A DNA stretch of 64,000 bases from Pseudomonas sihuiensis (lineage in GTDB: Bacteria > Pseudomonadota > Gammaproteobacteria > Pseudomonadales > Pseudomonadaceae), in contig NZ_LT629797.1 of NCBI RefSeq assembly GCF_900106015.1, forward strand, positions 2,046,001 to 2,110,000. The letters run 5' to 3'. The notes below the pieces were generated by a model, which saw only the letters and a list, made by a program, of their open reading frames with translations, ran no database searches and was not told the origin of the DNA. Shown here one piece after another: positions 33,279-40,979 of the stretch. The position numbers and the translations under genes were made by a program. Each line of letters begins with the position of its first letter. Within the stretch, counting starts at the first letter, position 1.

Positions 33279-35633
33279 TCAAGCCTTGGCGCGCATTTTC
33301 TCGGTGTTGATCAGGAAACGAGCCAGAGCCGGCAGCAGCCAGATCGCACCGATCATGTTCCACAGGAACATGAAGGTCAGCATCAAGCCCATATCGGCCT
33401 GGAACTTGATCGCCGAGAAGATCCAGGTCGCCACACCGATCGCCAGGCAGACACCGGTGAACAGTACCGCCTTACCGGTAGACTTCAGCGTCTCGTAGTA
33501 GGCTTCCTGCAGCGGCATGCCCTGACGCAGATAGGTCTCCAGACGGCTGTAGATGTAGATGCCGTAGTCGACACCGATACCCACACCCAGCGCGATCACC
33601 GGCAGAGTGGCGACCTTAACCCCGATGCCCATGAAAGCCATCAGTGCGTTGCCCAGCACCGAAGTCAGCACCAGCGGCAGAATCACGCACAGGGTCGCTG
33701 CCAGCGAACGGAAGGTCAGCAGACACATGATGCTCACCGCCGCGTAGACCGCGATCAGCATGGTGGTCTCGGAGGCAGCGATCACTTCGTTGGTAGCCGC
33801 CTCGATACCGGCGTTACCCGCTGCCAGTACCACCTGCAGCTCGTCAGTGGTGTGCAGGGCGGCGAACTCTTCGGCAGCACCCACGGCACGCGACAGCGTC
33901 TCGGCCTTGTGGTCTTCGAGGAACACCAGTACCGGCGCCACCGAGCAGTCGGCGTTGTACAGGCCTTCAGCGCGGGCGATGGAGTTGTTCAGTACGTCCT
34001 GGTTGCGCGACAAGGTTTCCCATTTCAGGTTGCCCTCGTTCATGCCCTTGATCACCTGTTTGGACACGGTGACCATGGAGATGGCCGACTGCACGCCCTC
34101 GGTGTTCTCCATCTTCCACATCAGCTCGTCCATGGCGGCCAGGCTGTCATAGGTAGAGCAGCCTTCGGGGCCGGTCTTGATCATGACTACCAGTACGTCG
34201 GAGCTGGTCGAGTAGTTGCGGATGACGAAGTCGTTGTCCAGGTTGTAACGCGAGTCCGGATGCAGTTCCGGCGCGCCCTGATCAAGGTCACCGATCTTCA
34301 GGTTCTGGCCGTACCAGACACCACCAGCCAGCGCCACCACGGCAACGACAACGGAGATCGGTGCCACCATCGGATGGGCACAGTTGGAAATGGCGCGCCA
34401 GACCGGATGATCCTTGGCGGCCTCTTCGCGACTCTTCTTCACCGCACGGTTACCGATACCGATATAGGAAATCACGACCGGCAGCAGGATCAGGTTGGTG
34501 AGGATGATCACCGCCACACCCATCGATGCGCCGATTGCCAGCTCACGGATCACGCCGATATCGATCAGCAGCAGGGTAACGAAGCCGACGGCGTCGGACA
34601 GCAGCGCCACCAGCCCCGGGATGAACAGTTGACGGAAGGCCATGCGCGCGGCAGACAGCGCATCGGTCGCCTCACCCGACGCCATGGCGATCCCGTTGAT
34701 CTTCTGTACCCCGTGGGAGATACCGATGGCGAATACCAGGAAAGGCACCAGCATCGAATAGGGATCGAGACCAAAGCCCAGGGTATGCAGCAGACCGAGC
34801 TGCCAGATCACCGCGACCAACGTGGTGATCAGTACCGCCAAGGTGCTCTTAATGCAGTGGGTGAACCACAACAGCAGCACGAAGGTGATGCCAATGGCCA
34901 CGGCAAAGAACAACGCCACACCGATCAGGCCATCGATGAGATCACCGACCTTCTTGGCGAAGCCGATGATATGCACCTTGACGTTGGGATTCTGCGCCTC
35001 GTACTTCTCACGAATCTTGTCTTCAAGCTCGTGAGAGAACTTCTGGTAGTCCAGCTTGATCAGCTTGCTCTGATCATTCGGGTCCGGGTAGGACTCGAGC
35101 AGCGGAATATCGACGATGCTGGACTTGAAGTTGTTCGCCACCAGGCGACCGATCTGACCCGACTTGAGGATGTTGCTACGCAGATCCTCGAGGCTGTCTG
35201 CAGAACCGTCGTAGGTCTGCGGGATCACTTCGCCGCCGGCGAAGCCCTCTTCGGTTACTTCGGTCCAGCGCACGCTCGGACTCCACAGCGATTTCAGACC
35301 GGAACGGTCGACGCCGGGAATGTAGAACGCCTCGTCATGGATCTGCCGCAGCGTTTCCATGTATTCCTTGCTGAAGATGTCGCCGTCGGTGGCCTCCACC
35401 GAAATGCGTACCGTGTTACCCAGGTTGGCCAGGTCGTTACGGTGTTCGAGCATCTTCTGGATATAAGGGTGCCCCAGCGGAATCATTTTCTCGAAGCTGG
35501 TCTGCGGACGTACCTGCGCGGCCTGATAGAACAGGAAGATACTGATCAGCAGGCAGATCAGGATCACCGCCGGGCGATTATTGAAAATCAGCCGTTCGAG
35601 GAAGGAAGCAGGCTGTTGTTGATGCTTGGTCAT
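33279..35633 (-). CDS. RND superfamily (MMPL-type) permease
   Basis: The 784-residue inner membrane protein has the duplicated RND layout: one N-terminal helix (about 22-40), a periplasmic loop, a six-helix bundle (about 230-400), then a seventh helix, a second loop and a second bundle (about 620-780). Family marks include GLDPYSMLVPFLVFAIGISHGVQ and VIALGVGIGVDYGIYIYSRL. It is closer to MmpL/HpnN-like lipid transporters than to AcrB drug pumps. The operon partner is the YCF48 protein 18 bp upstream. DUF1329 and DUF1302 genes follow further upstream, a recurrent grouping in Pseudomonas. Cargo is probably hydrophobic, by inference. Confidence 0.87.
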   Translation of the reverse strand: MTKHQQQPASFLERLIFNNRPAVILICLLISIFLFYQAAQVRPQTSFEKMIPLGHPYIQKMLEHRNDLANLGNTVRISVEATDGDIFSKEYMETLRQIHDEAFYIPGVDRSGLKSLWSPSVRWTEVTEEGFAGGEVIPQTYDGSADSLEDLRSNILKSGQIGRLVANNFKSSIVDIPLLESYPDPNDQSKLIKLDYQKFSHELEDKIREKYEAQNPNVKVHIIGFAKKVGDLIDGLIGVALFFAVAIGITFVLLLWFTHCIKSTLAVLITTLVAVIWQLGLLHTLGFGLDPYSMLVPFLVFAIGISHGVQKINGIAMASGEATDALSAARMAFRQLFIPGLVALLSDAVGFVTLLLIDIGVIRELAIGASMGVAVIILTNLILLPVVISYIGIGNRAVKKSREEAAKDHPVWRAISNCAHPMVAPISVVVAVVALAGGVWYGQNLKIGDLDQGAPELHPDSRYNLDNDFVIRNYSTSSDVLVVMIKTGPEGCSTYDSLAAMDELMWKMENTEGVQSAISMVTVSKQVIKGMNEGNLKWETLSRNQDVLNNSIARAEGLYNADCSVAPVLVFLEDHKAETLSRAVGAAEEFAALHTTDELQVVLAAGNAGIEAATNEVIAASETTMLIAVYAAVSIMCLLTFRSLAATLCVILPLVLTSVLGNALMAFMGIGVKVATLPVIALGVGIGVDYGIYIYSRLETYLRQGMPLQEAYYETLKSTGKAVLFTGVCLAIGVATWIFSAIKFQADMGLMLTFMFLWNMIGAIWLLPALARFLINTEKMRAKA

Positions 35634-35651
35634 GCAAAGGCTCCCGGCTTG

Positions 35652-36746
35652 TTATTGTTGGCCCAGATCGGCGCCAGTCGAGGCGGCGAGGTGAACGCCG
35701 CCCTGCCCCACCAGGATCAGGTTGCCGTTATCCAGTGCAGCTACCCCGGCCAGCGAAAGGCGGTCGGGACGGTTGATCAGGCTGAACGTCTGGCCGTGAT
35801 CCTTGCTGCGCAGCACGGTGCCACCGTGCCCGACTACAGCGACGCTGCCATCATCGAGCAGCGCGCCATCGGCCAGACCGAATTCCAGCGGACCATTGTT
35901 CGGGGTGTTGAGCGTGATCTGCTGCCAACTGTCACCGAAATCGGTGGAGCGGAACAGGTGGCCGCGCAGACCATAGGCCAACAGCGTGGCAGGCTGGTCG
36001 GTACCGATCACACCGAACAGCGAACCCTCGTAGGGCAGATCCTCGATGCGCTCCCAGGTCTCACCCCAGTCAGCGGAACGAAACATCTGGCCCAACTCAC
36101 CGACGATGAACAGGCCCGAGTCCTTCACAGCGGTGATGGCATTGAGGTGATAGGCATCTTCGTTGTCGAGACGATCACTGACGTCTTCCCAGTTCTGGCC
36201 ACCATCGGTGGTTTCCAGCAGCGCGCCATAGGCGCCCACGGCGTAACCGGTCTGAAGATCCTTGAACCAGACATCCAGCAGCGGCGCTTCGCGCTCAAGA
36301 TCTTCGAACTGCTTGGTCCAGGTCAGGCCGCCATCGGTGGTCGTGAGAACCTGCGCATCATGACCGACCACCCAGCCATGCTGGGCATCGACGAAGAACA
36401 GCGAAGTCAGCATCTGGCGGGTCGGAACCTTGGCCTGCTGCCAGCTTTGCCCCTGGTCGTTGGAATAGAGAACATGGCCACGGTCACCGACGGCAACCAG
36501 GCGCTCGCCGGTGTTGACCACATCGAGCAACAGGCTGTGCACAGCCTTGGGCGACTCGATGGCATAGCCGGCATCAGCCGCAGCCGAGGTCTCGGCCTGC
36601 AAGGGTGCGGCAGCGAAAGCCAGAATGGAAAGCACACTGCACAGCGAGAGCGCTTTAGCCAGCGGCGAATGGACACGGAGCGCCGATTTGCGCGCCAGGA
36701 TGGGCGCCAGACCGGACTGGGTGCGCCGCATGACGGGCTCACTCAT
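35652..36746 (-). CDS. YCF48/BNR-repeat periplasmic beta-propeller protein
   Basis: The 364-residue protein has a signal segment (about 20-50, ending PLQAE) and then repeated Asp-box blades: YSNDQGQSW, TTTDGGLTW, ETTDGGQNW, RSADWGETW, RSTDFGDSW and RSKDHGQTF. This six-to-seven-bladed propeller is the YCF48/HCF136 fold, better known as a photosystem II assembly factor. In pseudomonads such proteins sit beside RND permeases. I use the ATG at 36744-36746, which follows GGGGGAAGG. A terminator upstream separates this pair from the DUF1302-DUF1329 unit. Confidence 0.88.
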   Translation of the reverse strand: MSEPVMRRTQSGLAPILARKSALRVHSPLAKALSLCSVLSILAFAAAPLQAETSAAADAGYAIESPKAVHSLLLDVVNTGERLVAVGDRGHVLYSNDQGQSWQQAKVPTRQMLTSLFFVDAQHGWVVGHDAQVLTTTDGGLTWTKQFEDLEREAPLLDVWFKDLQTGYAVGAYGALLETTDGGQNWEDVSDRLDNEDAYHLNAITAVKDSGLFIVGELGQMFRSADWGETWERIEDLPYEGSLFGVIGTDQPATLLAYGLRGHLFRSTDFGDSWQQITLNTPNNGPLEFGLADGALLDDGSVAVVGHGGTVLRSKDHGQTFSLINRPDRLSLAGVAALDNGNLILVGQGGVHLAASTGADLGQQ

Positions 36747-36895
36747 ATACCTTCCCCCTTTCTTGTTATAGGCGGTACTGCTGATTAGCAGGCCGCTCAT
36801 CCTAGCGAGCTTCGGAAAGCCCTGACAATTGGCGTGACGTTATGTTTTGTTAAGGCAAAACCCGCGTGATAGAAGCCTATTCGCCAAGCTGATAC

Positions 36896-36924
36896 GAAAA
36901 GGCCGCTACTACTGTAGCGGCCTT
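36896..36924 (-). terminator. Intrinsic terminator after the DUF1329 gene
   Basis: Minus-strand GGCCGCTAC and GTAGCGGCC pair over a 4-base loop, followed by TTTTCG. Confidence 0.87.
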
Positions 36925-36944
36925 CGCGTGAGACTACACGACTA

Positions 36945-38315
36945 TTATCGCGTACCGCGGCGACGCAGGGCGGCCGGTTTGAAATAACCGTCGTCGGGAG
37001 TGGCCTGGGTGAAGTCGATGGTATTGCTCTCTTCGTTGTCCAGGTTCTGCACGTGGTAACGACGCGCCTGCAGATCATGGAACACATCGAGCGCGGACCA
37101 GGTGGTCGGAAGATCGTAGTAGTTCTTCAGGTAGGCGATGGAAACGCGCCACAGCTCACCACGGCCGTCGTACTGATCCACCACCGCAGCCTGCCAGCTG
37201 TCCTCGTCGAGGAACAGGGTACGCTTGGAGTAGATATGGCGGGCGCCGGACTTCAGCGTACCCTCGACGACCCACACACGGTGCAGCTCGTTACGAGTCA
37301 GAGCCGGGTTGAGGTGACCGACCTGCAGCAGATCCTTGTACTTAACGTCAGGGCTGGTGACCTTGTAGTTGTTGTACGGGATGTAGATTTCCTTCTTGCC
37401 CACCAGTTTCCAGTCATAGCGATCCGGGGCACCGTTGAACATGTCGGTGTCGTCGGCGGTACGCAGACCGTCAGCCGCGGCGATCGGGGTATCGTAGGCC
37501 AGGTTCGGTGCACGACGTACGCGACGCTGACCAGCGTTGTAGCCCCAGGCCTGACGGGGTTCCTTGACCTGATCCAGGGTCTCGTGAACCAGTACTGCAC
37601 CACCGGCCAGACGCGCCGGGCTGGTAGTGAAGGACAGGTAGTAGAACATGATGTTGTTCAGGTCGGCGAAGGAGCCATTCTGCAGGTAGTACTTGAACAG
37701 CGCTTCCTGCTGGGAAGTAACCAGCGAGTAAGCACCATTGCGCTGTACTGCCACTTCCGAGGCACGACGCACGATGTAGGTACCGCGGTAGCGGGCGATG
37801 TGGTTCCACAGCGCCTCGACACCATTTTGCGGAATCGGGAACGGGATACCGCCGTAGGCATCGGAGAAGCCGTTGCCGCCATCGACCAGCTTGGCGCTGG
37901 TGGCGTTCTTGACGGTGTTGTCATAGACCCACTGCGGCGCGGAACCGGAGCGGCGGGTCTGGTAGACCGGCATCTGATAGGTTTCCGGGTAAGCCTTGAA
38001 CATGGCGATCTGACCCGGCGTCAGATTAGCCTCGTACTGGCTCAGGTTGGCCGCGGTGATGGTGAACAGCGGCTTGTCTTCCGGGAACGGATTGACGTGG
38101 TGCTGGCCCGAACGGGTGTAGCCAGCCGGCGCCTGAGTGATACCACCGGTCCAGGCCGGAATGGTGCCGGCAGCGTTGCCAGCCTTCTCGGCGCCGAAGG
38201 GAGTCAGGGTATCGCCGAGCTTGGCGGCTTCCTGCGGGGAAACGGCAGCCAGCGCGGAACCGGCAGAAAACGCCAGCGCAACGGCTACAGCCATCAGCCT
38301 GTGCTTGTTCAGCAT
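36945..38315 (-). CDS. DUF1329 periplasmic/outer-membrane-associated protein
   Basis: The 456-residue protein has a Sec signal (1-23, ending AGSALA) and matches DUF1329: AAKLGDTLTPFGAEKAGN near the start, GIPFPIPQNGVEALWNH, DMFNGAPDRYDWKLVGKKE, and a conserved end AARRYHVQNLDNEE-like RRYHVQNLDNEE. The family is thought to have a LolA/LolB-like concave beta-sheet for a lipid-like ligand. It is 67 bp behind the DUF1302 gene and is probably co-transcribed with it. DUF1302/DUF1329 pairs in P. putida have been connected, as I recall, with use of long-chain alcohols and esters. Confidence 0.87.
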   Translation of the reverse strand: MLNKHRLMAVAVALAFSAGSALAAVSPQEAAKLGDTLTPFGAEKAGNAAGTIPAWTGGITQAPAGYTRSGQHHVNPFPEDKPLFTITAANLSQYEANLTPGQIAMFKAYPETYQMPVYQTRRSGSAPQWVYDNTVKNATSAKLVDGGNGFSDAYGGIPFPIPQNGVEALWNHIARYRGTYIVRRASEVAVQRNGAYSLVTSQQEALFKYYLQNGSFADLNNIMFYYLSFTTSPARLAGGAVLVHETLDQVKEPRQAWGYNAGQRRVRRAPNLAYDTPIAAADGLRTADDTDMFNGAPDRYDWKLVGKKEIYIPYNNYKVTSPDVKYKDLLQVGHLNPALTRNELHRVWVVEGTLKSGARHIYSKRTLFLDEDSWQAAVVDQYDGRGELWRVSIAYLKNYYDLPTTWSALDVFHDLQARRYHVQNLDNEESNTIDFTQATPDDGYFKPAALRRRGTR

Positions 38316-38382
38316 GGGTAATTCTCCGTGAAGAGTATTGCCGGGCGCCCGAGAGCGCCCGACGTATTTCTGGTTATAGGTA

Positions 38383-40371
38383 TTAGAAGGAGTACTTGAC
38401 GTTCAGGCCGATGTTGTCGCGGTCACGCGCACCGTTGTTCTGGCCTGCGCCGTAGAACTCGGTGTACTGGATCTCGGCTTCCAGGCTGTTCAGGTAGCTG
38501 GCGCGCATACCGAGGGTGTACGCCTTGCGACCTTCGATGAAGTTGCCGGTCTGGTGCGAGTTGCCTTCGAAGTCATGCTTGAACACCGCGAACGGCGACA
38601 GGTTCACGCCAGCGTAAACGTCGTTCCAGGTGCCGGAGAGCACCAGGGTATAGCCGTAGGCGTTCTTGTTGATCTGGTCGTCGCGGCCATAGTCCGAAAT
38701 GTAGGAATTGTTTGGACGCCCAGCATAATAACGAACATTACCCTGATAATCCGTGTACTTCAGGCTATCGCCACGCACATGCTCGGAAGCGAGTTCTGCG
38801 ATACCGAACAGAGAGTCAAAGCTCAGCGTCGGCCCAAAGTTATGAATGGCCCCAAGGGAAGTATTGAAGGCTTCTACACGGGTGTAGTTGCTGATGGAAC
38901 CATCACGAGCGACCTGCTGCCCAGCGATTACCGCAGTTCCGGCGTTTGGCAGCGCACCAGAATTATCGGCAAGCTGTGCCCCCTGCCCCACCAGGTCGCC
39001 CAACAAATCGTTAGTCGCAGCGATACCGATAGGCAGGTTAGGACGATAGGAAAGCTCACCGAAGACCGATGTCTGGCCAACCGTTGTATTGAAGCTGAGG
39101 CCATACATACGGATATCTTCCGCATACTCCCTGCGAGCCTGCACGTTAGCCAACAGATCCGCAGTAGCCAAACCACCAGCAAGCGACGCATTACCCAGCG
39201 CACCAGCAAGAGCACCTACGTTGACACCTTGATAACCGTTCAAGTCCGCGTAGATGCTGGGTTCTTTGCCGTGGTAGTTTACGAAGTAAAAACCAAACTC
39301 AGTAGAGTTGAGTTCCTCTGCTATATAGCGAAACGCAACACCATACTGACCGTCATTCTTTGCATTCAGATCACCGCCAATCTTAGCCACTTGCGCAATC
39401 TGATCACCCGGATAAACGAACGTCTTCCCACCCGGCCCTTGGTACAAACCCAACGCACCGAAAACAGCCTGACTCTGGCCGATGAGGGCTGGGTTATTGT
39501 ATACGCCCAGCACGGTATTATTGAGCAGCAGTGGGTTCCTGGCCCCGAGTGCGGTTTGCGAGAAGTCGTTATAAGCCGTATTCCCGCCGTCGGCAAAAAG
39601 ATCTGTCTCGGAGAAATAAGTTCCGACCGGATCGACTGCGGTTTCCTTCCAGTTGAACTGGTAGAAGGTCTCCATCGACAGATTATCGGTCAAACCGATG
39701 TTGAAGCTCAGCGCCTCAACCGGCACCAGCACCTCTTTAACTTCTGAACCTGGCAAACGGAACTTGGCAGCATCGACCGGGTTGGTGGTGTTCACCCCAC
39801 CGCGGTAGAACAGGCCCTCGCCCCAGTTGAATACCTGCTTACCGAAACGACCAGAGACCGGCATATCGGCCACGTCCCAGTTGCCATAGACATAGGCGTC
39901 GAGAATCTGAGCATCGCGACCGGCCTTGTGGCGGGTTTCACGAGTGAAGCTGTTGTCGCGCGGATAGCTTTGGCTGGGCTGAGCCGGAGTATTTGCGTCG
40001 TAGTAGTCGTTGCGCTTGTCCATGATCTGGGTGTCATAGAAAGCAGTACCACGAACGAATACACCGTAGTTCTGATAGGAAGCTTCCAGATCAGTGGTGA
40101 TCTTGAATACCTCGGAAACCAGGCCAGTATCGAAGTTGCGGTTGCCATCGTTGGTATTGATGTCGTTGTTGGTCTTGTCCTGGCCCTGTACGCGCCATAG
40201 CTGGCCGTAGGAGACGGTGGTGTCGATGGAACCGGTGATTTCGTTATCGGCGAAGCTGAACTCCACCGCTTGAGCCTGGGCGGCGACCAGCAACGGCAGA
40301 ACGCCTGCGAACGCAAAGCCGGCCTTGGCCGGGGCAAAACGTAGAACGGGCTTGCGGGACTTAATTTCCAT
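38383..40371 (-). CDS. DUF1302 outer membrane beta-barrel protein
   Basis: The 662-residue protein has a signal peptide (about 1-36, ending QAQA) and then VEFSFADNEITGSIDTTVSYGQLWR, the start of DUF1302 proteins. It continues with many amphipathic beta strands and ends in NIGLNVKYSF with a terminal aromatic residue, as in outer membrane barrels. The large size suggests a 14-18 strand barrel. The middle (about 38690-39640) is clearly poorer in GC than its ends and uses different codons, so part of the gene may have been replaced by recombination. It leads the DUF1302-DUF1329 unit. Confidence 0.88.
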   Translation of the reverse strand: MEIKSRKPVLRFAPAKAGFAFAGVLPLLVAAQAQAVEFSFADNEITGSIDTTVSYGQLWRVQGQDKTNNDINTNDGNRNFDTGLVSEVFKITTDLEASYQNYGVFVRGTAFYDTQIMDKRNDYYDANTPAQPSQSYPRDNSFTRETRHKAGRDAQILDAYVYGNWDVADMPVSGRFGKQVFNWGEGLFYRGGVNTTNPVDAAKFRLPGSEVKEVLVPVEALSFNIGLTDNLSMETFYQFNWKETAVDPVGTYFSETDLFADGGNTAYNDFSQTALGARNPLLLNNTVLGVYNNPALIGQSQAVFGALGLYQGPGGKTFVYPGDQIAQVAKIGGDLNAKNDGQYGVAFRYIAEELNSTEFGFYFVNYHGKEPSIYADLNGYQGVNVGALAGALGNASLAGGLATADLLANVQARREYAEDIRMYGLSFNTTVGQTSVFGELSYRPNLPIGIAATNDLLGDLVGQGAQLADNSGALPNAGTAVIAGQQVARDGSISNYTRVEAFNTSLGAIHNFGPTLSFDSLFGIAELASEHVRGDSLKYTDYQGNVRYYAGRPNNSYISDYGRDDQINKNAYGYTLVLSGTWNDVYAGVNLSPFAVFKHDFEGNSHQTGNFIEGRKAYTLGMRASYLNSLEAEIQYTEFYGAGQNNGARDRDNIGLNVKYSF

Positions 40372-40785
40372 CGAGACTCACTCCGTGGACAGATCATTCT
40401 TTTGAGCGATCCCGTATCCGGGTCGCGATTGCCGTACTGACGACGGCTTCTGTTTTTATTTGCAGCGACATGTTCCAACGACCAGCGTGCGCTCGCACGC
40501 GGTCAGATCCAGCTCGGTACTGCAACCATGGTGCCAATTCAAACAGGTGTATCAGCGCAAACAGGCTTGGAAGAGCTGTTGGCCAGTTTCTTTTCGTGAC
40601 TGATCAGCCACTGACCAATACGTCAGAAAAACTGGCGCACTTTGTCCTACGATCCGACGCTTTATGCCACTTACCACGCGCCTCGCAGCGCAGTTGGGCG
40701 ACGAATATCACCTCGCTGTCAAGCGACGAAGCCCGAACTTAAGTGTGCAAAGGCATAACGGAGTGCGTGCATATTTCATTGGGTA

Positions 40786-40828
40786 ACAAAAAAGTGTTAC
40801 CAACCAGAGATCGGTAACACTTTTTTGT
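40786..40828 (-). terminator. 16-bp perfect inverted repeat, probable pepN terminator
   Basis: ACAAAAAAGTGTTACC and GGTAACACTTTTTTGT pair perfectly around 11 bases. Read from pepN, the stem ends in a TTTTTT run. The low GC of the stem is unusual here, so an operator role is an alternative. Confidence 0.65.
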
Positions 40829-40883
40829 GGAGCAAAACCCGCTTCAGGCCTAAAGCCAACCAGTCAAGCGTCGACGCACCGAG

Positions 40884-40940
40884 TGTGTATGAGCGGCGCC
40901 CCGCCGCAAACCGGCGATCGCCCCGAGGCGGGGCTGCTAC
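40884..40940. repeat. REP doublet (GTAGGAGCGGC family, diverged)
   Basis: GTGTATGAGCGGCGCCCCGC and the inverted GAGGCGGGGCTGCTAC face each other. Each arm has one mismatch to the copies at 5844 and 33051. Confidence 0.65.
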
Positions 40941-40979
40941 CAAGACTGCTTCAGGAGCCCTATCTGATCGGCATTAGTC

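Larger units (their letters stand above)
40372..40979. other. Promoter region of the DUF1302 gene, terminator and REP
   Basis: No gene is visible in these 608 bp. On the DUF1302 side there is a CCAGTTTCTTTT...AGAAAAACTGG inverted repeat (about 40583-40634) that could be an operator. Further right come a 16-bp stem terminator (40786-40828) and a REP doublet (40884-40940), both behind pepN. Confidence 0.6.

Noticed and set aside
33852..36788. A 978-codon plus-strand frame opposite the RND and YCF48 genes
   Set aside because: It spans two real genes and the gap between them in antisense and has low-complexity composition.
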